From contig JAEYNS010000208.1 in assembly GCA_023412435.1 (NCBI GenBank), positions 1-6,638 of the forward strand: a stretch of DNA of 6,638 bases. Reading direction: 5' to 3'. Each line of letters starts with the position of its first letter. Position 1 is the first letter of the stretch. A model generated the notes under the pieces. The model made no database searches and had not been told where the DNA came from. It was given only the letters and a program-made list of their open reading frames with translations. Made by a program: the position numbers and the translations under genes. This DNA comes from Actinomycetes bacterium (GTDB lineage: Bacteria; Actinomycetota; Actinomycetes; Propionibacteriales; Propionibacteriaceae). Below, one piece after another: positions 1 through 5,317 of this stretch.

Positions 1-30
1 GGCCGCCCCCCCGTCCGGCGTCTGGATACC

Positions 31-2502
31 TCAGGCTGGAACGATGCTGACCAGCTTGGGGGCCCGCACGATCACCTGCCGTACCGCGCGGCCGTCCAGC
101 GCGCGTTGCACGCCGGGGTCGGCCAGCGCCAGCTCGGTCAGCTCCGCCTCGGTGGCCGAGGGCGACACCTCCAGCTTGGCCCGCACCTTGCCCTGCACCT
201 GCACCACGCAGGTGACCGCCTCGGCGACCAGCAGCGCAGGGTCCGCCTTCGGCCAGCGGGAGTTGGCGACCGAGGGCGCGTGGCCCAGCGCCTCCCACAT
301 CTCCTCGGCGACGTAGGGCGCCACCGTGCTCAGCGCCTGGGTGACGAACTCGGCCGCCTCCCGCGCCGCCGGGTCGGCCGGGCCGGCACCGGTGTCGATG
401 GTCTTGCGCGCGGCGTTGACCAGCTCCATGATCCGCGCCACGACCACGTTGAAGCGGCGACTGTCCAGGGCCTCGGTGATGTCGGCAATCGAACGGTGGG
501 TGGTCCGCCGCAACGCCAGGTCGCCCGCTGCCGGGTCGACCTCTCCCGGGGAGGTCACGTCCCCGGCCAGCCGGTAGGCGCGCTGCAGGAACTTGGCCGT
601 CGAGCCCGGGGACATGTCGGCCCAGTCGATGTCGTCCTCCGGCGGCCCGGCGAACACCACGGTGGTGCGGATGGCGTCCACGCCGTAGGTGTCGATCTGC
701 TTGCCCAGGTCGACGCCGTTGCCCAGGGACTTGCTCATCGCCTTGCCCTGGTTGATCACCTGGCCCTGGTTGAGCAGCCGGGTGAACGGCTCGCCGAAGT
801 CGATCAGGCCCATGTCGTGCAGCACCTTGGTGAAGAACCGCGAGTAGAGCAGGTGCAGGATCGCGTGCTCGACGCCGCCGCCGTACTGCGCGACCGGCAT
901 CCAGCGGGCGACCTCGGCTGGGTCGAAGGGGGCGTCGGTGTGGTTCGGGGAGCAGTAGCGGAAGAAGTACCAGGACGAGTCGACGAAGGGGTCCATCGTG
1001 TCGGTGTCCCGGGAGGCCGCGCCGCCGCACGTGGGGCAGGCGACCGCCACCCAGTCCCTGGCCCCGGCCAGTGGGCTGGTGCCCTTCGGCTGCAGGTCGG
1101 CGCCGCGCAGGTCGGGCAGCGTCACCGGCAACTGGTCGTCGGGCACCGGGACCTCGCCGCACTCGGGGCAGTGGATGATCGGGATCGGGCAGCCCCAGAA
1201 CCGCTGCCGGCTCAGCAGCCAGTCCCGCAACCGGTAGGTGATCGCGGCGCGGCCGGTCGACTGCGCCTCCAGGAACTCGCACATCGCCGCGACGCCGGCC
1301 GCCTTGTCGGTCAGCCCCGCCAGCTTCGGCGAGTTGACGTAGGCGCCGTCACCGGGGGTCGCGATGCCGGACTCGACAGGGTCCGGCAGGCCGGTGTCCA
1401 GCACCACGCGCACCGGCAGGTCGAAGGCTCGCGCGAAGTCCAGGTCGCGCTGGTCGTGGGCGGGCACCGCCATGATCGCGCCGGTGCCGTACTCGCTCAA
1501 CACGTAGTCGGCGGCCCAGACCGGCAGCTTCTCGCCGTTGACCGGGTTGATCGCGTACCGGCCGAGGAAGACCCCGGTCTTGGGACGCTCGGTCGACTGC
1601 CGCTCGATCTCGGTCGCCCGCTTGGTCTGCTCCAGGTAGGCCTCGAACTCCTCGCGGTGCTCGGGCGCGCACAGCTCCGAGGCGAGGTCGGCGTCCGGCG
1701 CCACGACGAAGAAGGTCGCACCGTACAGGGTGTCCGGCCGGGTCGTGAAGACCCTGATCGGCTCCTCGCGACCCTCGATCCGGAAGTCCACGTAGGCGCC
1801 CTGGGAGCGGCCGATCCAGTTGCGCTGCATCGCCAGCACCCGGTCGGGCCACTTGCCCTCCAGGACGTCCATGTCGTCCAGCAGGCGCTGGGCGTAGTCG
1901 GTCACCTTGAAGTACCACTGGTTCAGCTTGCGCTTGGTGACGGTGGAGCCACAGCGCTCACACGCGCCCTGGACCACCTGCTCGTTGGCCAGCACCGTCT
2001 GGTCCTTGGGGCACCAGTTGACGAAGGAATCCTTGCGATAGGCCAGCCCGCGCTCGTAGAAGCGCAGGAACAGCCACTGCGTCCAGCGGTAGTACTCGGG
2101 GTCGGAGGTGTGCAGCCGCCGGGTCCAGTCGAAGCTCAGCCCGTACCGCTTGAAGGAACGGGCCTGGGTCTCGATGTTGGCGTAGGTCCAGTCCGCCGGG
2201 TGGGCGTTGCGGGCGATCGCCGCGTTCTCGGCGGGCAGCCCGAAGGAGTCCCAACCGATCGGGTGCATGACGTCGTAGCCCTGCAGCCGCCAGTAACGCG
2301 CGACGACGTCGCCCATCACGAAGGCCTCGGCGTGGCCCATGTGCAGGTCGCCGGAGGGGTAGGGGAACATGTCCAGCACGTAGCGCCGCTCGCGGCTGCC
2401 GTCGTCGAGCGGGGCGAAGGTGCGGTCGTCCTCCCAGAACTGCTGCCAGCGCTGCTGCGCGGCCGCAGCGTCGTACCCGCGTCGGACCTGTTCCGTCGTC
2501 AC
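31..2502 (-). CDS. leuS: Leucyl-tRNA synthetase
   Basis: Class I aminoacyl-tRNA synthetase that charges tRNA-Leu with leucine in the cytoplasm; 823 residues with the start chosen here, a normal bacterial LeuRS length. Seen in the protein: the HIGH motif as HMGH (residues 54-57, within [11 protein letters not shown]); a zinc-binding segment with Cys164 in [13 protein letters not shown] and Cys181/Cys184; the CP1 editing domain with TTRPDT (253-258) and HDQRD (349-353), so a hydrolytic editing site appears intact; two further CPxCG pairs before the [11 protein letters not shown] block; the KMSKS loop as AMSKS (588-592); and a C-terminal tRNA-binding domain. Start choice: the ATG at 2535 lies one base after the U-tract of a terminator and has no ribosome binding site, whereas the GTG at 2502 has GGAGG seven bases upstream. 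Family assignment is secure. Expression is probably controlled by the attenuator directly upstream. Confidence 0.97.
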   Translation of the reverse strand: MTTEQVRRGYDAAAAQQRWQQFWEDDRTFAPLDDGSRERRYVLDMFPYPSGDLHMGHAEAFVMGDVVARYWRLQGYDVMHPIGWDSFGLPAENAAIARNAHPADWTYANIETQARSFKRYGLSFDWTRRLHTSDPEYYRWTQWLFLRFYERGLAYRKDSFVNWCPKDQTVLANEQVVQGACERCGSTVTKRKLNQWYFKVTDYAQRLLDDMDVLEGKWPDRVLAMQRNWIGRSQGAYVDFRIEGREEPIRVFTTRPDTLYGATFFVVAPDADLASELCAPEHREEFEAYLEQTKRATEIERQSTERPKTGVFLGRYAINPVNGEKLPVWAADYVLSEYGTGAIMAVPAHDQRDLDFARAFDLPVRVVLDTGLPDPVESGIATPGDGAYVNSPKLAGLTDKAAGVAAMCEFLEAQSTGRAAITYRLRDWLLSRQRFWGCPIPIIHCPECGEVPVPDDQLPVTLPDLRGADLQPKGTSPLAGARDWVAVACPTCGGAASRDTDTMDPFVDSSWYFFRYCSPNHTDAPFDPAEVARWMPVAQYGGGVEHAILHLLYSRFFTKVLHDMGLIDFGEPFTRLLNQGQVINQGKAMSKSLGNGVDLGKQIDTYGVDAIRTTVVFAGPPEDDIDWADMSPGSTAKFLQRAYRLAGDVTSPGEVDPAAGDLALRRTTHRSIADITEALDSRRFNVVVARIMELVNAARKTIDTGAGPADPAAREAAEFVTQALSTVAPYVAEEMWEALGHAPSVANSRWPKADPALLVAEAVTCVVQVQGKVRAKLEVSPSATEAELTELALADPGVQRALDGRAVRQVIVRAPKLVSIVPA

Positions 2503-2509
2503 TTCCTGA

Positions 2510-2514
2510 CCTCC
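2510..2514 (-). promoter_or_regulatory. Shine-Dalgarno site that fixes the leuS start
   Basis: On the minus strand this reads GGAGG, followed by seven bases and then GTG (2502-2500). It is a near-ideal ribosome binding site. The in-frame ATG eleven codons upstream has only the terminator U-tract in front of it. This decides the start of leuS in favour of GTG. Confidence 0.8.
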
Positions 2515-2536
2515 ATCGTTTCGCTCCTGCGGCATG

Positions 2537-2573
2537 AAAAAGCCCCCTCGTGCCCGTGGGCTCGTCAGGGGGC
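2537..2573 (-). terminator. Intrinsic terminator of the leuS attenuator
   Basis: On the minus strand, GCCCCCT (2573-2567) pairs perfectly with AGGGGGC (2548-2542). Inside it, a CG/CG step and a GCC/GGC stem extend the hairpin, and TTTTT (2541-2537) follows at once. This is a textbook rho-independent terminator, unusually clear for a GC-rich genome. It lies between the leuS promoter and the leuS gene and ends 34 bases before the GTG start. Its place in front of leuS rather than behind a gene implies conditional termination. No plausible minus-strand gene lies upstream that would need a 3' terminator here. Confidence 0.85.
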
Positions 2574-2595
2574 GCCGCGCCCGGGTGGGCCGCGG
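2570..2595 (-). promoter_or_regulatory. Predicted mutually exclusive hairpins (pause and antiterminator)
   Basis: Just after the leader stop codon, minus-strand bases 2595-2575 can form a hairpin: CCGC pairs with GCGG, then a bulged G, then GCCC pairs with GGGC around an ACCC loop. Overlapping it, GGGCG-CGG-CGCCC (2582-2570) forms an alternative hairpin that uses the 3' arm of the first structure and takes bases 2573-2570 from the 5' arm of the terminator. This is the 1:2, 2:3, 3:4 arrangement of a classical attenuator. A ribosome stalled on the leader Leu codons would cover the 5' arm of the first hairpin and free the antiterminator. The pairings are seen by eye; the mechanism is inferred and no folding energies were computed. 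Confidence 0.6.
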
Positions 2596-2625
2596 CTATC
2601 GAAGCAGCAGGCCTGCGCTCAGCAC
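2596..2625 (-). CDS. leuL: Leucine-rich attenuator leader peptide of leuS
   Basis: A 9-codon reading frame, GTG CTG AGC GCA GGC CTG CTG CTT CGA TAG, encodes MLSAGLLLR. Four of its nine residues are leucine, with three in a row near the end, one of them the CTT codon that is uncommon in GC-rich genomes. It sits 6 bases after a TATCAT hexamer, so it can be the first codon of a leaderless mRNA, and it ends directly before the competing hairpins. Leader peptides of this kind sense charged tRNA-Leu through ribosome stalling. The same frame also opens from an ATG at 2643 (15 residues), which would apply if transcription starts further upstream. The symbol leuL is used by function only. Far too short for similarity evidence; the call rests on codon content and position. 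Confidence 0.65.
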   Translation of the reverse strand: MLSAGLLLR

Positions 2626-2631
2626 GTCCTC

Positions 2632-2661
2632 ATGATATGCCATCCGGACACCACAGGTCTC
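2632..2661 (-). promoter_or_regulatory. Promoter of the leuS leader transcript
   Basis: The -10 hexamer TATCAT (2637-2632) fits TAnnnT well. Eighteen bases further upstream lies GAGACC (2661-2656), a weak -35 with three of six matches to TTGACA. Six bases after the -10 comes the leader GTG at 2625, which matches the spacing for transcription starting on the first base of the start codon. The -10 is convincing; the -35 is not. Confidence 0.55.
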
Positions 2662-2719
2662 CACCGGGCCGTCCACCCCACGAGGACCTCCGCGCACGCC
2701 ACCGAACACCCCAGGAACA

Positions 2720-2739
2720 CGGACCCACGGCGGGGTCCG
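2720..2739. repeat. Perfect 7-bp inverted repeat in the leuS/VIT1 divergent spacer
   Basis: CGGACCC (2720-2726), a six-base spacer ACGGCG, then GGGTCCG (2733-2739). The repeat lies about 83 bp upstream of the leuS -10 and 7 bp before the iron box of the transporter gene. No U-tract follows in either direction, so it is not a standard terminator. It could be a protein-binding site or chance in GC-rich DNA. Confidence 0.4.
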
Positions 2740-2746
2740 CAGCCGG

Positions 2747-2765
2747 TTAGGAATGCCTTTCCTTG
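2747..2765 (+). promoter_or_regulatory. Candidate IdeR/DtxR iron box upstream of the VIT1 gene
   Basis: The 19-mer TTAGGAATGCCTTTCCTTG matches 15 of 19 positions of the IdeR consensus as I recall it (TWAGGTWAGSCTWACCTWA). Two of the four mismatches (positions 6 and 14) are symmetry-related. It contains the inverted repeat AGGAA-N5-TTCCT. It ends 36 bases before the ATG of a predicted iron/manganese transporter. IdeR and DtxR are Fe(II)-dependent regulators in actinobacteria, so context and sequence agree. If the promoter at 2767-2795 is right, the box lies just upstream of the -35, a position that suits iron-dependent activation better than repression; this is inference. Confidence 0.55.
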
Positions 2766-2766
2766 C

Positions 2767-2795
2767 TTGCGACAAGGGGTTTTACCGGGAACAGT
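2767..2795 (+). promoter_or_regulatory. Weak candidate promoter for the VIT1 gene
   Basis: TTGCGA (2767-2772, four of six to TTGACA), a 17-bp spacer, then AACAGT (2790-2795, matching only the A and final T of TAnnnT), with the ATG six bases later. The spacing suits a leaderless start, but the -10 is poor. An alternative is a promoter that needs activation by the neighbouring iron-box regulator. Confidence 0.3.
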
Positions 2796-2801
2796 TGGGG
2801 C

Positions 2802-3518
2802 ATGGCGATCATCACCCTGCAACGTCAAGGGGCCGTGGAGGCCTCCCTCAGCTCGCGCCTGAACTGGCTGCGGGCGGGGGTGCTGGGCGCCAATGACGGC
2901 ATCGTGTCGACGGCGGGCCTGGTCTTCGGGGTGGCCGGCGCCACCTCTGACCGGCTCGCGCTGGTGATCGCCGGGCTGGCCGGAATGGTGGCCGGTGCGT
3001 TGTCGATGGCCGGCGGGGAGTACGTGTCGGTGAGCAGCCAGCGCGACACCGAGCTGGCCGCCCTGGCCGAGCAGCGGCGCGCCGCGGCGGCCGACCCCGA
3101 CCTGGTCGCCCGGCAGCTCGAGCAGTACTACCTCGACCAGGGGCTGAGCGCCGAGCTTGCGCGCGAGGTCGCCGGCGAGCTGAGCCAGTCCGGCGGGCTG
3201 GAGCACCACGCCCGGACCACCATCGGGATCGACGCCGACGAGCGCGTGTCACCGTGGGCCGCCGCCGTCGCCTCCGTGATCGCGTTCGCGGCGGGGGCGA
3301 TCATCCCGCTGCTCGGCATGGTGCTCAGTCCCCACGAGTTCCGCCTTCCGGTCACCCTGGTCGCGGTGTGGCTGGCCCTGGTGCTGACCGGCTTCGTCAG
3401 CGCCCGGCTGGGCGACGCCAGCCCGGTCCGGCCGATGCTGCGCAACCTGCTGGTGGGGTCGCTGGCGATGGGGCTCACCTACCTGCTCGGGACACTGGCC
3501 GGGCCGCTGCTCGCCTGA
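2802..3518 (+). CDS. VIT1/CCC1-family iron/manganese transporter
   Basis: A 238-residue membrane protein of the vacuolar iron transporter family, which moves Fe(II) or Mn(II) out of the cytosol. It has the family's five-helix plan: helices at about 27-48, 52-75, 152-175, 183-203 and 212-234, with a cytoplasmic, charged helical metal-binding segment at about 80-150 rich in Glu. Key family motifs are present: ANDGIVS (Asp32) in helix 1, and SMAGGEYVSVSSQRD (Met69, Glu73) at the end of helix 2; the Asp and Met line the metal path in the characterised plant homologue. The ATG at 2802 is preferred because the protein from there begins just before the typical SSRLNWLRAGVLGANDG opening; an upstream TTG would add 13 residues. 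Neighbours are unrelated; a candidate iron box lies upstream. In bacteria the likely role is metal efflux and detoxification. Substrate preference cannot be read from sequence. Confidence 0.93.
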   Translation: MAIITLQRQGAVEASLSSRLNWLRAGVLGANDGIVSTAGLVFGVAGATSDRLALVIAGLAGMVAGALSMAGGEYVSVSSQRDTELAALAEQRRAAAADPDLVARQLEQYYLDQGLSAELAREVAGELSQSGGLEHHARTTIGIDADERVSPWAAAVASVIAFAAGAIIPLLGMVLSPHEFRLPVTLVAVWLALVLTGFVSARLGDASPVRPMLRNLLVGSLAMGLTYLLGTLAGPLLA

Positions 3519-4479
3519 CCGGCGTGCTGGCGGTGGCCAGCAGCTCGGGCCGAAGGTCGTCCCACAGCGTGGGCGGGACCACGGCCTCTATGACGAGGCT
3601 GAGAATCCCGACCAGCCGCGAGTAGGGCACGAGCCGTTCCGCCCGTTCCAGGCACATCGCGGCGAGCGCGCCCTCCCCCGTGATCCAGGCGGCCATTCCC
3701 AGCAGGGCCAGCGGGTACCCCTGATGCACCGGCAGCGTCCGGTTGACCACCTGTCGCCACAGGTCGACGTGCTGGTCGGCGTCGGCGCGGGAGATCGACA
3801 ACAGGGCGACGTCCCTGGCGTCGGGGTGGGTGGAGAGCGCGGCGAGCAGCGCCGCCCCGTCGTCGTCGAGCCGGCCCTGCAGCCGGCATCGGGCCAGCAC
3901 CGCCGCCATCAGCCCCGGCCAACGCCTTCCCTTGACCTGCGCCAACTCGGCTCCGGTGCGTTCCGCGACCGCGACGAGATGATCCAGGTCAGCCTCCGGC
4001 GGACCGTCCAGCAGGCGTTCGACATCGCTGCGGGACGGCCGCGCGACCAGGCCGTGAACTGTCGCCTCAGCGGCCAGCGCGCTGCTGCCCGGGTCGTGAC
4101 GCCCCACCGGACCACACGGCTCGTCGATCCACCAGGTGTCGCCGTCGACCAGGGTGAGCCGCCGCCGCGCTTCGGGAGGCAGGAAGGCGTCGCAGCGTCC
4201 CAGCACGTCCCAGCCGGCGCCGTGGTCGTCGGTGTAGGCGACGAACCAGCCGTCGGCCAGCGGGAACCGTCGCCAGATCCGCTCGAGCACAGCCTCGACC
4301 CCGTCGGGAGGCACGGCGTCCCGCAGGTCGATCCGGGCGGTGACCGCCACCTGCCCGCCGTCGACCACAAGCACCACCAGCGACTCCTGGGGGTGGAAGC
4401 CGAGCAGGTGCGGGATCAGCCCGAGGGCGTCGTCAACCGTGCGCAGCCGAAGTCGCGGCCGCTCGTCGTGCAGTGTCAT
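3475..4479 (-). CDS. DUF4192 family protein
   Basis: A 334-residue soluble protein recognised as DUF4192 by its N-terminal block, LRLRTVDDALGLIPHLLGFHPQESLVVLVV (residues 10-39), where a GFHP-x-ESLVV segment is typical. It continues with a WWIDEPCGP segment and an Ala/Leu-rich helical C-terminal half. The family is widespread in actinobacteria and I know of no established function. There is no signal peptide or membrane helix. The ATG at 4479 is chosen because the family core begins soon after it; a GTG at 4515 would add 12 poorly conserved residues and begin inside an inverted repeat. No clear Shine-Dalgarno is seen; CAGACT (4491-4486) six bases upstream could be a -10 for a leaderless mRNA. 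The last 44 bp overlap the end of the convergent VIT1-family gene. Confidence 0.88.
   Translation of the reverse strand: MTLHDERPRLRLRTVDDALGLIPHLLGFHPQESLVVLVVDGGQVAVTARIDLRDAVPPDGVEAVLERIWRRFPLADGWFVAYTDDHGAGWDVLGRCDAFLPPEARRRLTLVDGDTWWIDEPCGPVGRHDPGSSALAAEATVHGLVARPSRSDVERLLDGPPEADLDHLVAVAERTGAELAQVKGRRWPGLMAAVLARCRLQGRLDDDGAALLAALSTHPDARDVALLSISRADADQHVDLWRQVVNRTLPVHQGYPLALLGMAAWITGEGALAAMCLERAERLVPYSRLVGILSLVIEAVVPPTLWDDLRPELLATASTPVRRAAARPVSRAGR
3525..3542. terminator. Possible hairpin terminator after the VIT1 gene
   Basis: TGCTGGC and GCCAGCA form a perfect 7-bp stem with a GGTG tetraloop, beginning seven bases after the VIT1 stop codon and lying inside the DUF4192 coding sequence. 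There is no U-tract, as is common for actinobacterial 3' hairpins. It may help end the plus-strand transcript; being coding sequence on the other strand, it may also be incidental. Confidence 0.35.
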
Positions 4480-4485
4480 GCCGGG

Positions 4486-4491
4486 AGTCTG
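4486..4491 (-). promoter_or_regulatory. Weak -10 candidate for the DUF4192 gene
   Basis: Minus-strand CAGACT lies six bases before the ATG at 4479, matching the A and final T of TAnnnT. It would give a leaderless transcript as seen for the neighbours. No convincing -35 accompanies it. Confidence 0.3.
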
Positions 4492-4506
4492 GGAACCCGG
4501 CCGACG

Positions 4507-4523
4507 GTGGACCACTTGTCCAC
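4507..4523. promoter_or_regulatory. Perfect inverted repeat, candidate operator of the DUF4192 gene
   Basis: GTGGAC-CACTT-GTCCAC is a perfect 6-bp inverted repeat with a 5-bp spacer. If the DUF4192 mRNA begins at its ATG (4479), the repeat covers about -28 to -44, over the expected -35 element, where a dimeric repressor or class II activator would bind. It does not match any regulator consensus I can name. Its right arm overlaps a DnaA-box-like 9-mer. Confidence 0.45.
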
Positions 4524-4524
4524 A
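4516..4524 (+). promoter_or_regulatory. DnaA-box-like 9-mer (first of two)
   Basis: TTGTCCACA equals the preferred DnaA box described for Streptomyces. It overlaps the inverted repeat at 4507-4523. A single 9-mer match is weak on its own; a second, looser match lies 30 bp away in the same orientation. Confidence 0.35.
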
Positions 4525-4545
4525 GCAATCAGTCCGGCGAGCTGC

Positions 4546-4554
4546 TCATCCACA
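4546..4554 (+). promoter_or_regulatory. DnaA-box-like 9-mer (second of two)
   Basis: TCATCCACA keeps the TCCACA core of the actinobacterial DnaA box and starts exactly 30 bp after the first 9-mer, close to three helical turns, so both would face the same side of the DNA. Too few sites for an origin; at most a DnaA-controlled or DnaA-titrating promoter region. Confidence 0.25.
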
Positions 4555-4629
4555 GCCGGCGGCAGGGTGGACGAAGCCGGGCGGCCCCGATCCCGCCAGG
4601 GTGGAGGGTTCGGCGAGCCCCGAGCCGGG

Positions 4630-4635
4630 TAGCCT
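4630..4635 (+). promoter_or_regulatory. -10 element of a leaderless promoter for the membrane protein gene
   Basis: TAGCCT fits TAnnnT and is followed by seven bases and then the ATG at 4643, placing transcription start on or next to the A of ATG. There is no Shine-Dalgarno in the gap, which supports leaderless translation. No clear -35 is seen. Confidence 0.6.
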
Positions 4636-4642
4636 TGTCGCG

Positions 4643-5272
4643 ATGAGCCAGCCACCGTACCCCCAGCGCCCGGACCAGCCGGGGTGGAGCCCCGCGCCGC
4701 TGCCGGGGCACGGCCAGCCGTCCGGGCCATGGGATCCGACGCGTCCGCTCGGCCCTCAGCCCGCAGCCAGGACCAACATCGCCGAGTTCGCCCCGCCCCG
4801 TTCCCGCGCGCCCTGGTTCATCGGTGTCGGTGTCCTGCTCGCCGCCGTGCTCATCGTCGTGACCGCCGCCCTTCCCGCGAGCTGGCCCGGGCCGGCGGCC
4901 CCGTCCCCGACGCCGACCCCGTCCCCGACCGAGACCCTGGGCGGCCAACCCTTCACCACCACCGACGGACGGGTGACCGGTCGCTGGGAGGTGGTCGAGC
5001 GGCACTGGGACGACGCCGGCGTCGAGGTCGTGGTCAGGGTGGCCGTCGACCGGGGCAGCCTGCGGTTCGCCTTCCTCGCCTTCTCCAACGACGCGGTCGA
5101 GGTGCTCTACCCCTCCCCCGCAGGCGACCAGACCGATTTCGGCTCGCTCCCGATCGCGGCCGGGGAGGAGAGCGACGGCCGGCTGTACTTCGCGACCCCG
5201 CGGGCCGACCTCACGCTCATCCTCACCACCGAGGTGGGCAGGCAGATCTCTGCGCTCGTGGTCGAGGCCTGA
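4643..5272 (+). CDS. Proline-rich single-pass membrane protein with extracytoplasmic domain
   Basis: A 209-residue protein whose family I do not recognise with confidence. Residues 1-56 are a cytoplasmic tail rich in Pro, Gly and Gln (PPYPQRPDQPGW and similar). Residues 58-80 form one hydrophobic helix, preceded by RSR, so N-in and C-out topology is expected. A PSPTPTPSPTET linker (about 87-98) then leads to a globular domain of about 110 residues with alternating beta-like stretches (for example GVEVVVRVAVDRGSLRFAF), reminiscent of the immunoglobulin-like DUF4352/telokin-like domains on actinobacterial envelope proteins; that likeness is an impression. No lipobox and no catalytic motif is seen. 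The ATG is fixed by the leaderless promoter seven bases upstream. The glycosyltransferase gene follows after 45 bp with its own promoter. Confidence 0.85.
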   Translation: MSQPPYPQRPDQPGWSPAPLPGHGQPSGPWDPTRPLGPQPAARTNIAEFAPPRSRAPWFIGVGVLLAAVLIVVTAALPASWPGPAAPSPTPTPSPTETLGGQPFTTTDGRVTGRWEVVERHWDDAGVEVVVRVAVDRGSLRFAFLAFSNDAVEVLYPSPAGDQTDFGSLPIAAGEESDGRLYFATPRADLTLILTTEVGRQISALVVEA

Positions 5273-5304
5273 GCGCCGGTGGCGGCGACGGAGGGTTCCA
5301 CCGC

Positions 5305-5310
5305 TAGGGT
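5305..5310 (+). promoter_or_regulatory. -10 element of a leaderless promoter for the glycosyltransferase gene
   Basis: TAGGGT fits TAnnnT and lies seven bases before the GTG at 5318, the same spacing as the promoter at 4630. The run AGGGTGGG could alternatively serve as a weak Shine-Dalgarno; both readings give the same start. Confidence 0.55.
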
Positions 5311-5317
5311 GGGCCGG

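Noticed and set aside
2502..2760. T-box riboswitch upstream of leuS
   Set aside because: No AGGGUGGNACCGCG-like T-box sequence or specifier stem is seen; the leader peptide with Leu codons plus terminator explains the region better.
106..2862. 918-residue plus-strand open frame opposite leuS
   Set aside because: It is antisense to a secure leuS gene, has low-complexity Arg/Gly/Val/His-rich composition and no recognisable domain; a typical GC-rich shadow frame.
2619..3209. 196-residue minus-strand open frame ending in MRTC before leuS
   Set aside because: It is antisense to the VIT1-family gene. Its last codons (ATG AGG ACG TGC TGA) overlap the leuS leader in another frame, contain no Leu codon and overlap the -10 hexamer.
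4516..4554. Replication origin, from two DnaA-box-like 9-mers
   Set aside because: Two sites are far too few for an actinobacterial oriC, and no dnaA/dnaN or AT-rich unwinding region is near.
4907..4931. Short tandem repeat of CCGTCCCCGAC-type units
   Set aside because: It encodes the Pro/Ser/Thr linker of the membrane protein and reflects that composition; it is coding sequence, not an independent repeat element.
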